64,000 bases of DNA, taken from Microascus cirrosus (lineage: Eukaryota > Ascomycota > Sordariomycetes > Microascales > Microascaceae). The stretch is from assembly GCA_030271035.1 (NCBI GenBank), contig JAMBUN010000140.1, positions 186,001 to 250,000 of the forward strand, written 5' to 3'. The first letter of the stretch is position 1. Each line of letters opens with the position of its first letter. Below, piece by piece: positions 21,738 to 31,487 of the stretch. The notes under the pieces are model-generated. The model did no database searches and was not told the origin of the DNA. It was given only the letters and a program-made list of their open reading frames with translations. Both the position numbers and the translations under genes were made by a program.

Positions 21738-22938
21738 CCTGGCCCTCGCTACGGACTAGGAGTAATGACGTCAAGGAAAGCTTCCCCGAAAATAGAGCGT
21801 AGAGAACGGGAAAGAAAAGGATCCGTATCGAGAAGCCAGGTCGGAAGAACTAACAACGCAATGTGCCGAGATGCTCCCAAGGCTCACCAAGAGAGTGAGA
21901 TCCCCGTAGAGAGGGCGTTGTGGTGGATGGTGGTAATGCTGCAGGCGTGTAGGGGACAAGCTATGTAGAAAAACAAATCCCCTCTTCGAAAGTGGAAGTG
22001 ATGCAAGAAAGGGTTGTATAGGATGGGACTTGGATTGGGAAATACAAGAGGAACGCGCGGTGGGCAATTCGTAGGTGAGAGCTTGCGTACGACACCCGGT
22101 GGGTTAATCCTTCCTCAGAACGTCGCCCCAGGAGTTGAGAGGCCGAGATTCGACGCCAGAAAAAAAGAGGGCCAGTTATGGCGGGCCTCCCGCAGATGGA
22201 TTTTCGTCAATCCCGAGAAGGCCGGAGGGGACACTGAGAGGGCGGTGGAGCGTTAAGTAGAGAGGACTCCTGGAGTGCTTGGGCTGTTCAAGGTCTTCCC
22301 TTACATATTTGTTCGTGCTTGGAGGGACGTTCTCTCCGGGACTTTCACTGGTGACAGATCTGCCAAATCGAAAAACGCAGAACGTATTTGATTTGCAAGG
22401 TTGCATCGGAATGGGTAGAGGTAAGGATGGATGGGTACGCAGTTATGAGAGCCTCGTGTAAGTTGAAGTTCCCCACAGTGATTGCACCAACTTCCCCAAC
22501 GGTGGGAACCTAGGGCTGATGTTACTGGCAGAGGAGATATGAAGTGTATTCTCCTAGTAAACAGGCACGTCAGCCACCAGGGATTTCTTGAATGAATGAG
22601 TTAGAAATGTCTCCCTGGTTTGTTCGATTTGGGCAGACAAGCAACGCTTTGAGAAGTACAATGCGGGGGGTTCCTTTCACAGTCTCCAGCTCTTCACCAC
22701 CTGCAGCTACAAACACGCGGACACCCCACTATCACAAAGACATGACTTGAGTTGTCAAACGCTCTGCGGAGCTGCCTATTTCCTTTCAGTCGGTTGGCTG
22801 CTGGGCCTCTCAGAGTGACAGCGAGCGGGAACCGGCATCGGATGGGTCTTCCAAGACGAGATATCATTGCCGCATCCAGGAAACATTGCTCATCCCTACA
22901 AACTGCGAGACAGGGACATCTCTCTTTCACTTGTTGTT
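21738..22938. other. Argonaute upstream region, no gene seen
   Basis: 1.2 kb without a supported gene. It holds the Argonaute promoter and the 3' flank of the deaminase gene. Short frames have no domain character. Confidence 0.45.
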
Positions 22939-23496
22939 TCAAGCTGTCGAAATAGCGCGCTCACCCTCACCGTTATGTCCAGCCCTAGCAATGGACAATA
23001 TCTCTGATTCCAGGCCCCCAAAATGCAATACCTCCAACCCTGCACGTATAAGGTCCTTCCTGCCGTCATTCCCCGCCACAAAATCCGTCGGCTCGAGGAC
23101 GCCAGTGACCACCTTCCGCACCCAGTTCTTCTGCTCTAACACCCTCTTAACACACGGCTTATTGCCGCTCAACCTCTCGACGCAAGGCTCCATCGTCGTG
23201 TAGAGCGCATGTGCTTTCCCGTCCATTGCCCGCGCCAACCCCTCCCCCTCATCGACGCCAAGGCGTGCCGCGAGCTTGGAGAAGGCGCATTGCTCGGCGT
23301 GCGTGTTGCCCTCCAGTTCAAGGGTATAACCTGTTGACGTGACAGTTCCGGATTGGATGTCGATAAGGACGGCGCCAACCCGGTAGTTCGTGGGCTTCGG
23401 AGGGGACTTATTAGCTAGGGAGATGGCATATCGGAGGACTGCTTCGTGACGCTCGTTGGCGTTCTCCTGCTTGAATTGAAGCGGCGAGTCTGCCAT
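22939..23496 (-). CDS. RIB2-type cytidine/DRAP-like deaminase
   Basis: Single exon, 185 aa. The zinc deaminase signature is complete: H66-A-E68 (NTHAEQCAF) with C105 and C115 in EPCVERLSGNKPCV. The wide Cys spacing with R-x-S-G-x-x-P between them is the pattern of the fungal Rib2/DRAP-deaminase branch rather than the tight PCxxC of cytidine deaminases. Rib2 deaminates a pyrimidine intermediate of riboflavin synthesis in fungi. The protein consists of the deaminase domain alone, without the pseudouridine-synthase half found in yeast Rib2. Riboflavin-pathway function is the best guess; another nucleotide deaminase is possible. Divergent from the DNAJC9-like gene. Confidence 0.88.
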   Translation of the reverse strand: MADSPLQFKQENANERHEAVLRYAISLANKSPPKPTNYRVGAVLIDIQSGTVTSTGYTLELEGNTHAEQCAFSKLAARLGVDEGEGLARAMDGKAHALYTTMEPCVERLSGNKPCVKRVLEQKNWVRKVVTGVLEPTDFVAGNDGRKDLIRAGLEVLHFGGLESEILSIARAGHNGEGERAISTA

Positions 23497-23839
23497 ATTT
23501 GTGAGGTAAGATCCGTAGCGAGAAGTACTTTCCCCGAAATGGCAGGAATGAAAGAGTCAGCGAAAACTCAATGGGTGACTTCCGGGCCATTTATCAAAGC
23601 CATTGCTGCGCCGTGACGCCGTGAGGAAGCGGGTCAGAAACCAGCGGTTTCCCGGTCCATCACGTGTTGACAGCTGTCCATGAAGTCATGGTTACCAGCG
23701 ATGAGAATGATAACGCAAGTCTTAGGTGCGAAACGCGTCTCAAGGTGTCATCGCGTCTTCAGACCGCATGTCCTTGACTTCACCTCCTACCCAAATTGAA
23801 GAGCGATCACGCAAGGTCCCGGAAATATCCACGCTTACG
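23497..23839. other. Short divergent promoter
   Basis: Shared by the deaminase and DNAJC9-like genes. An in-frame ATG at 23768 could extend the J-protein by 24 residues, but its -3 base is C, whereas the ATG at 23840 has A at -3. Confidence 0.5.
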
Positions 23840-24856
23840 ATGTCGTCACCAGAGGACATCACAGACGCCGAACCCCCTACCATCGACCCCTATGAGGTCC
23901 TCAATCTCGATCGCACCGCAACCCCCGATCAGATCAAATCCGCGTACCGCAAAGCCGCTCTCAAGAACCACCCTGGTATGGATCTCCCGTGTCCTCCCCC
24001 GCGGCCCCCGAACATCCTTCTCCTCGCTATAGAAACACTAAACTCTCCCTCAGACAAGGTCTCCCCCGAGCAGCGAACCGAAGCCCACACGACATTCCAA
24101 TCCATTGCCTTCGCCTATGCCGTCCTGTCCGACCCCGCCCGTCGCTCCCGCTACGATGCTACCGGCTCAACCGCCGAATCTGTCGATGCGGATGACTTTA
24201 ACTGGTCGGCCTACTACCGCGACCTCTTTGCAGATGCAATCTCCGCCGACGCCATCGCCCGCTTCGCGGAGGCGTATCGGTTCTCGGACGAGGAGAAGGG
24301 AGACATCCTCGCGGCGTACACTGACGCGGAGGGGGACATGGACGCAGTTTACGAGAGCGTGATGCTGAGTAACGTCATCGAAGACGACGAGCGCTTCCGC
24401 AAGATTATTGACGAGGCGATAAAAGGGGGCGAGGTGGAGGGCTACGAGGCGTATACCAAGGAGACCAAGAAGAGGAGGAAGGACAGGCTCCGCGCCGCGA
24501 AAGCTGAAACGGCGGAGGCGGAGGAGTACGCCAAGGAACTGGGCGTCCACGACGAGCTGTTTAAGGGGAAGGCCGACGGAGGTGGGCCCGCGAAGGGAAA
24601 GAAGGGGGGGAAGAAGGATAACTCAGAGGATGCGCTGGCGGCTCTCATAAAGAAGAACCAGAAGACGAGGGAGAGCTTCCTCGATCAGTTAGAGGAGAAG
24701 TATGCGCCTCAGAACAAGTCCAAGAAAGGAAAGAAGAGGCAGATTGAGGAGGAGCCCTCGGAGGAGGCGTTTCAGGCCGCCGCGGCCAGGTTGAAGAAGG
24801 GCTTAGGCGAGTCGAAGACAGGTGGCGGAGGTGGGAGGAAGAAGACAAAGCGGTAG
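23840..24856 (+). CDS. DNAJC9-like J-domain histone co-chaperone
   Basis: Two exons (23840-23975, 24054-24856), 312 aa. The J domain occupies residues 15-95: DPYEVLNLDRTATPDQIKSA, then NHP-D-K with the HPD triplet split by the intron (CCT G | AC). The rest matches the DNAJC9 pattern: an acidic helix (SDEEKGDILAAYTDAEGDMD), AVYESVMLSNVIEDDERFRK and GGEVEGYEAYTKETKKRR, then Lys-rich low complexity that fits a nuclear protein. Animal DNAJC9 is a histone H3-H4 co-chaperone that recruits Hsp70 through HPD. The 78-nt intron is a multiple of three and stopless, so unspliced RNA still gives a full frame, with 26 residues inserted inside HPD. Confidence 0.92.
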   Translation: MSSPEDITDAEPPTIDPYEVLNLDRTATPDQIKSAYRKAALKNHPGMDLPCPPPRPPNILLLAIETLNSPSDKVSPEQRTEAHTTFQSIAFAYAVLSDPARRSRYDATGSTAESVDADDFNWSAYYRDLFADAISADAIARFAEAYRFSDEEKGDILAAYTDAEGDMDAVYESVMLSNVIEDDERFRKIIDEAIKGGEVEGYEAYTKETKKRRKDRLRAAKAETAEAEEYAKELGVHDELFKGKADGGGPAKGKKGGKKDNSEDALAALIKKNQKTRESFLDQLEEKYAPQNKSKKGKKRQIEEEPSEEAFQAAAARLKKGLGESKTGGGGGRKKTKR

Positions 24857-25295
24857 TCCGTATCTAATGAGCCTTATGGTCGAGGCCGGCGGAATGGAGT
24901 TAAGGTCAGGAATAGGAAATGGCACGGTTCATGATTCCCAGCGATAGACTTAATGCTACTTTTTTTATGCCGGCATGATAGCCCTTCTCGACGGAAATAA
25001 GCACTATTGGTATCCGCCGCCAAAACACTCCTTTTCCTTCGTACACCATTTTTGACCGCAACTTTTAGGCCAGATGCCACCCATCAAATCGCCGGTAACC
25101 TCGTCGGCTCCAATGGCAAACAAATCCTGAGCCAATTCCTTTTCTGCCCTACAAGAAAGAATCCAAACCCAAGGAAAACGCTTTGCCTATGTGAAATCAT
25201 CAAATCACGGCCGACACAGCCCGTCTGCTAGATCGCTGCCAGTCATGGTATCGTCAAATCTGCGCTGTTAAAATATCCCACCCGTGGCCGAACGC
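24857..25295. other. Convergent 3' flanks, no gene
   Basis: Spacer between the J-protein and homocitrate synthase genes, both ending here. Nothing else is seen. Confidence 0.45.
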
Positions 25296-27396
25296 TCATT
25301 CGGTCGACACTCCATTTGTAGTCCCATTGGTGGCACTGTTAGTAGCCTCCGTGACAGGGGCGGGCTTCTCGCCATCAACCTTGTGCTGGTCCTGGAGCCC
25401 CATGTGATACTCTGTACAGAGATGAAGTTAGTTTACCAGCCCACGAAGCACATGAGAGGGAAGAAGGTAGGAGACGTACGCTTGATGATGGAATCGCCAT
25501 CGTCTATAGCAAGGGAACGAATATCCGCCATGGCCTTGATCTTGGCAGTCCTAACGAAGAGCCAGTTAGTAAGTCCAGTGTGCCAGGACTTTTCCCCGTT
25601 GTAAGATACATACACCTCCTTGATCTGGTCGTCGGTCATGTCGAGACCGAGCTGCTCCACCCTCGTCTTGATCGCATTCCACCCAGTTAGACGAGAGATG
25701 AACGAAACATATCGCGTCATGCCAAAGTCGGCCGGATCAAGGATCTCGTAGGTGCTGGGGTTGTTGAGGATTGCCTTGGCTGTAGTGATCGTTAGTCTTT
25801 GTCGGGTGTAAGACAGGAATAAAGGGCAGGAAAGACATGCCATGTATTCCCGCCTTGTGGGTGAAGGCGCAGAAGCCTGTGATGGGGTTGTTGAACGGGG
25901 TGTTCACTTCAACAGCCTCTGCAACCATATCCTCGATCTAACATATGGTTAGTATACTCGCAATGGCGGCAGAAACAGACTCTAGAACCTGACCTCCTTG
26001 AGCTGGTGTAGCTTGAATTTGCCCTTGGTGTACTCAGGAGCGCTGACTGCCATACGAGCAAGAAGACCGCCAAGAGGCTAGGGTCATGTTAGACACTGTC
26101 AAAAAACCATCCAGAACGGCTGGCCTACCGTGATCCCGTTCCTCTCGCCAATACCCAGGACGGACACGTCGACATGGGTAGCACCCGCTTCCAAAGCGGC
26201 GTAAGCGTTCGCCACAGCGCAGGCAGTGTCATTGTGGAAGTGAGTTTCGATGTCACAGGCTGAAGTGTGGTGAGTATATATCCAATTGAGTGCTAAGGGA
26301 GTCTTCTCGTGTTTACTTACACACTACGCCGCGGAGAGTCCTGACGAGGTCGAATACTTGACGGGGAGTGGCACAGCCAACCGTGTCGGCAATACCAACT
26401 CGATTGACGCCGGCCTTGTCGACCGCCTTGTAGAGATAGAGAAGATCGACGAGGTCGCTTCGAAAAGAATCCTCGGAACTGAACCGGACCTCTAGGCCCT
26501 TGGACTTGACGAACTCGATGACTTCAAGGGCCGTCTTGATGATGTACTCCATGTCCTTGCCGTGGGAGTGCTCGCGGAGGAAGCTGGAAGTGCCAATAAC
26601 TAGGTCGCTGTCTCCAAGGTTAGAGAAAGAAGACGTCGTGGTCAGATCCTGGGCACTCACAGTCCGTCGACACCAGTCTCTACCGCAAGCTTAGCATCGT
26701 CCATGTGACATCGGACGTCTGTGAACGCGGTTAGCTAGTGACTAGGAAAGGGGCTTTTGACAGCTGGAGTGACGGACGCGTCAAGATCTTAGCCTAATAA
26801 ACGATAATATTAGTATTAGGCATTGAAACAAAGATAAGGGAAGCATTCGTACCTTGAGGCCAAGCTTGGAGATGACCTCGCAATCCTTGCGGGACTGGGG
26901 CGAAGCCGCGGGCGACGTGAGCTCGATGTAGTCAACACCAAACTCATCCAGGGCCTTGGCGCTAGAAAACAGTTAGGTACGCAGATGCAGAATTGTGGCG
27001 GCAAAGTAGAACATACATTTTGACCTTTGTCTCTGAGGCAGTTCCATACACGGTCAGCTTCCATTCAGCTCGATTTAGACGATTCGCGGTGAAGTAACGC
27101 ACCAGTGTCAAACCAGGCATTGGCGAACTGCTCGCCCTCGCGAAGCGTCGACTCGATCAATTTGAAGTTGGATACATTTGATAGCGCATCCTGGACGGGA
27201 GCGTAAGGATTCACAACTTGGGTCTGGTGTAGAAATGGTCAGCGAGCAGTCCTATTCATTGAACCAGGGTGATGCTGTCGCCATGGAAGCAATTGGGGCT
27301 ACTAACAGTGGGCTTGGGATGAGCCGCCTGGTCGTTGACACCATTTGTAGTTCCATTGGCGCCGTTTTGTATCGGCATATCGTTCGTCTCACACAT
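25296..27396 (-). CDS. LYS20/LYS21: Homocitrate synthase (lysine biosynthesis)
   Basis: Thirteen exons give 453 aa: 27307-27396, 27103-27223, 27017-27032, 26853-26961, 26778-26793, 26661-26718, 26321-26607, 26129-26259, 25994-26077, 25841-25937, 25614-25779, 25480-25550, 25296-25411. All phases agree and the spliced protein follows the family end to end: catalytic STLREGEQFANAWF, DYIELTSPAASPQSRKDCEV, GTSSFLREHSHGKDM, metal-binding SCDIETHFHND, GIGERNGITPLGGLLARM, GFCAFTHKAGIHAKAILNNP and the C-terminal regulatory part (DPADFGMTRYVSF, DDGDSIIKQYH). The enzyme condenses acetyl-CoA and 2-oxoglutarate in the first step of the alpha-aminoadipate lysine pathway and is lysine-inhibited. Exons 3 and 5 are 16 nt each; intron 10 has a GC donor. 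Two Gcn4-type sites lie upstream. Confidence 0.96.
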
Positions 27397-27560
27397 GATT
27401 GTGGTTGTGAGGTAGTTCCACTGAGAAAGGTGAAGCTTTGAGTTTGTAACGGATTGAATTGGTCCAGGACTTCTTTCCGCCAGACCGGGATATTTATAGA
27501 TGAATGAGAAATAATTCTCAGGTTTGGGCAAGGAGGGACGGCAGGTGCCAGTGGCAATCA

Positions 27561-27567
27561 TGAGTCA
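27561..27567. promoter_or_regulatory. Gcn4/CpcA-type site (TGAGTCA)
   Basis: Perfect TGA[CG]TCA match about 165 nt upstream of the homocitrate synthase start. Gcn4/CPC1 activates lysine genes under amino-acid starvation in other fungi; binding here is inferred. Confidence 0.55.
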
Positions 27568-27630
27568 AGACGCTTCATGCACATGCTAGTGGGGCTGCAC
27601 TTTCACTTGAAAATGTTCCCACCCTTGGTG

Positions 27631-27637
27631 TGAGTCA
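27631..27637. promoter_or_regulatory. Second Gcn4/CpcA-type site (TGAGTCA)
   Basis: Same 7-mer in the same orientation, 70 nt further upstream. About eight matches are expected by chance in 64 kb, so a pair within 77 nt in front of a lysine gene is notable. Confidence 0.55.
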
Positions 27638-28532
27638 ATGGGTCGAGTAACTCGCCAAAGTTAATTGGAAGACTGCAACTGGGCTCAAGCATGGACAACT
27701 GCCAAAGAGTCTTCATACATCAAGTCCAGATGCGGTCCAATGCACTCCACGCGGGGCCAACTTCGCTCTGTCACTCTACGGTAAATTTCCCTCTATGGAT
27801 GCTGCATCCTCTTACGTTTTGGGGAGTCGGCTCTTGCGGATGGCTAATAGCCGAATCAGGAATCAGATATTTTATCCCGGAGTCACTCGCTTTTGCCCTT
27901 GGGCCTGGCGTGGGCTGCTGATGCAGCAAGAGGGGCCGCGTTCGGCGATGGCCCCCTCAATGTCCATAGACAATCAGGCCAAGTAGGGAGGATCAGCCAA
28001 GCCAAGTGGGCTCGGCGAACACCGAGGCACAACACGGGAGCACATTGGGCAGTCTGTCTTTGGTATTACGATAAGACTGGCAGCGGTACATAGCTAAATA
28101 GAAGGAATTAAGTCTAATAGCTGTTGGGTTTGAAGGCACGACGAAAGCAAGATTTGTTCATCCTCGGGGTGAAGTCGAAATGAGGCACGTGATAGGCCTG
28201 TCCGATGTCGCTGGGGAATACGAAGCATTTTGAGTGGATGGGACCGCGTGGGGTAGCCCCACATCGGGCAAATCAACTGAGCAAATGTCAACAAAACAAA
28301 TAGCTATTCCCCCCTGTGCCCAGGCCGCAGCAGATGTCGCAGGCAGTGCGCTGTGAGGCATCATCCACCAGCCCGCCTACATAGCCTGGGGCGGAAACAC
28401 CTCTGGCCATCTACGCTTCATGTTCCTGTGTCCCTCGTTTTTCTTACTCATATCACCTATCTACTAGTGTATCCGCGGGCGCAGTCTCGCTCTCGCTGTC
28501 CACGATTTTCGCATGCAGAGCCATGACCAACC

Positions 28533-29981
28533 ATGACTTACAATCCGACCAAGCCCTCAATCTATCCCCCATATTGCTTCGACGCAGCCCCTACCTATAA
28601 TGTATCTTCCTTCCTCAAGATAACAGACATATCCCTCCTCCAGTTGTATCGGAACGTCCGTGGTAAGTAACCATTGTTAGCTGGCGCACGTTTTCCTCAC
28701 TTCATACTTACCGATGCCCTTGCCGCGCTCCCAGGCGTACACTTCTATGGGAATCTCCCAGTAAGATGGGTCCGAATAGTTGGAGTCATTGTCGGCATAG
28801 ATGACTCTCCGGAGAAACGGGTGTACACCATAGATGACAGCAGCGGGCTCAACATGCAATGCGTGCTCCCTCTTGAGCCCCGCCAGGAGATCACAAGCAA
28901 GGACCTTGCGCCCGGGCCTCTCATTCCGCCCGAATATAAAAAATTCGATGTCGGTCACGTCGTCGATCTGAGGGGTCCTATCATCCCTTACCGGCGCCAA
29001 AAGGCCATCAAGATTCGGCGGATGAAACTGGTCCCGACAACCCAGCATGAACTCCTCCTCTGGGAAAGGCGACTGAAGTTCAAGGTGGAGGTTCTGGATG
29101 TGCCATGGGTTCTGTCACATGAGGAGATCCGAGGGTATAGGAGGAAGGCAGAGCAGGTCGATACAAAGCACTTGGACCTTGCTGTCACCAAACGAAAGCG
29201 GGGGCCGCAGCGGGAGGATGGCCGGGGAGCTAAAGGGACGGAAGATGACGCGTTCAAGATTCGAAAGCGAGTCGAGAAGCCAGCGAACGTGTCTTCCGAC
29301 AGAGGGGCTCATCAGTTAGAGCGGGCCACGAACGGTACAATTGTTCCATCTCACGACAAGCCCGCCCTGGCCTCGTGGCGTGAGGCGCCTTCTCAACCAT
29401 GTGGAGCCAAGCTAGACCCCTACAGTATCAAGGCAAAGAAAGCTACCAGACCTGCCTTGTCCGCCACTCCTAGAGTTGCACCAAGTGGAAGGTCGAGTGT
29501 CCATGACGATCCTTTTAGAATCACGAAGAAAGGATCAAGGAGGGCCTTCAAAGTGCCCGTCCAGTCTTCGGCCCGGGCGCCGGTCGGGCCACTACTGGCA
29601 CAAGAGAACCCTCCCTCTGGTATCAGCCTGTCCGAGTCGGGGCCAACAATAAGAGTGTCGGGCGACTCCCAGGCACAACCTCTGGACCATGATCCCATAG
29701 AGAGTGCCGAGCCTCCCGAGCCGAATCAGAGCGAGAAATCGACACCAGCGCTGAAATCGAAGGCTCAAAACGCGTTGTTAGCTGGCACTGCGGACGATCC
29801 GTATGTGATCAAAACCAGGCGCTCGAGGCGTGCCTCAACGAAGCCTACGGCGTCCGAACGGAATACGTCAGCCGACCCTTTCAAGATAACGCGATCGCGC
29901 AAGAGTCCCTGCTCTGAAAAGAGTCCTAACGTTGACCCCATGCGCGTCGCTACGTGTATGCCTCCGCGAGGGACTTCATGA
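28533..29981 (+). CDS. STN1: Stn1-like telomere protein, 3' frame break suspected
   Basis: Two exons (28533-28662, 28735-29981), 458 aa as read. The N-terminal OB-fold carries the Stn1 hallmark NLPVRWVRIVGVIVGIDD followed by RVYTIDDSSGLNMQCVLPLE and GHVVDLRGPI; the start MTYNPTKPSIYPPYCFDAAP has the family's PxYCF. Stn1 partners Ten1 (and Ctc1/Cdc13 in CST) to cap telomeres and recruit polymerase alpha. The C-terminal half is unusual: a D-P-[FY]-x-[IV] motif recurs at about residues 215 (DAFKI), 271, 302, 398, 424 and 444. The frame closes at 29981, yet another copy (DVDDPFEVTKPAGR then stop) lies at 30017-30061 in the -1 frame, which is open from 29936. This suggests a one-base deletion or assembly error near the C-run 29936-29939. 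Confidence 0.9.
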
Positions 29982-30061
29982 TTTCGCGAAGGCATGGAGG
30001 GTCTGGAACGAAATTTGATGTCGATGATCCCTTTGAGGTCACGAAACCGGCTGGGAGGTAG
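29936..30061 (+). pseudogene. Out-of-frame C-terminal remnant of STN1
   Basis: In the frame one base back from STN1, an open stretch runs from just after TGA at 29933 to TAG at 30061. It encodes RRYVYASARDFMISRRHGG and then DVDDPFEVTKPAGR, the latter matching the D-P-F-x-[IV]-[TK] motif repeated upstream in STN1. It is most simply the true C-terminus displaced by a 1-nt change; whether the change is biological or technical cannot be told. Confidence 0.6.
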
Positions 30062-31487
30062 CATTTATTACATCTGTACATAAAGAGTTCTCATTGAGGA
30101 TTAGACGGGCATGGCATGGCGTACTGGATGGGACATGAACCGAGTTTGATTGTTTTCCGGTGGTTTGTACTATACTTGTTTCAGTGTTGGGGGGCTCTCG
30201 GCTGTTTACATCATACTCCAGTGTTTGTTCCCATTGTTATGCGTTCTCATGCGAGTCATGGTCGTTGCCGCTGTCACTGAGGCAGAAGTATTGATTTACA
30301 CATCCCACTTGTAGACTCAGCTGAAACTTACCGGTCAAATGTTTCGCGACCAGGTCGAGTCATCATGGGTTTCCAGGGCTTCTTACCATTAATTCACTCT
30401 CGTGGTTTTGAAAAGAGGAGTTGCATCTCGTCAATATGTGTCGTCAGCAACTGCAAAGCTCCCTCTTGGCTGCCCCACATATAACGTCTACGTCATGCCC
30501 ATTCTCAACCGACGACACCTCGCTAAGCCATCACATCTCCAGCAGCGCGATTTATATTAACCTACGAATGTTTGGTTAGTTATTTTGCAAGGCAGCGCAG
30601 AGCCCCGTCGTGGAATCGGTCCCACTTCACACTTGCCATTTGCACCCTACCAGCTGCGGCAATTCATTAGCAGGATAGGTGAGTTCCCTCTGTTCTTCGG
30701 TCCCTGCTTCCCGGCACCAGTCATTGCCGAGACATCGTGGAAGGGACGACCACGACCAACGGCAGTTTTGTTCACACCACGGGATATTCTGGGAAGTTAG
30801 CTATAGTTTGAAGGGAGACTAAGACGTGCCTTCCTTAGTCGCGTCGCTCCTGAGCATCTATGGCACCATAAGAGTCAAATCTAATTTCCTTATTTCAGGT
30901 AGTTCCTGAGACCGATTGAAAAGTTCCACCTCCCCTTTCAATGTCAACTACAGCCTCCACGCAGCGGAACAGCATCCTGGGGTAGTATCGAGTTACTATA
31001 GCATTCGACCACATCCGTATAATTTGCCGGTCACCTGCCCCAAATCCTCTTTGACCGATCACCTGCCATCCCCTCGAATATCGACGCGATATCTGAACCG
31101 AGGTATGGTGCACCATTCTTTTTTCAAGACATTTGCTTTCCTCCATTACACCTCATAGGTACCCTTGATCCACGTGCCATGGTCCTCCACTTTGAGGGTT
31201 CATGCATTGCTTTTCTTCCTGGGTCATGATCCCTAGCCGGGCTTCCACCTGACCATGACTCCTTACCATGTCCGTGAAGAGAAGTGGAGGGTGAAGAACT
31301 CTCCTTGCGGATATGGGAATGGTCACCGACGTTTCTCGGAACTTGGGAGCAATACCATCTGGAGAGGGACGAGGGCAGATATAGATGACCGCGATATCAA
31401 CACTTGCTCCTCCCCCCTGTGAACACACAGTCAACCTCAGCACTTTCTCTCTTCCTCCTGTGGAGATAGGCCCATTAGTGGTCCATC
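30062..31487. other. Intergenic, promoter of GH81 gene
   Basis: 1.4 kb without a supported gene. Frames at 30585-30800, 30916-31158 and 31385-31627 are short and featureless; the last overlaps the GH81 start in another frame. Confidence 0.45.

Larger units (their letters stand above)
27397..28532. other. Divergent promoter, homocitrate synthase / STN1
   Basis: No supported gene in 1.1 kb. Two TGAGTCA elements sit on the homocitrate synthase side (listed). A second ATG-proximal stretch just before 28533 is pyrimidine-rich. Confidence 0.5.

Noticed and set aside
25296..30061. Homocitrate synthase and STN1 as a functional cluster
   Set aside because: They are only divergent neighbours with unrelated roles and 1.1 kb between them.
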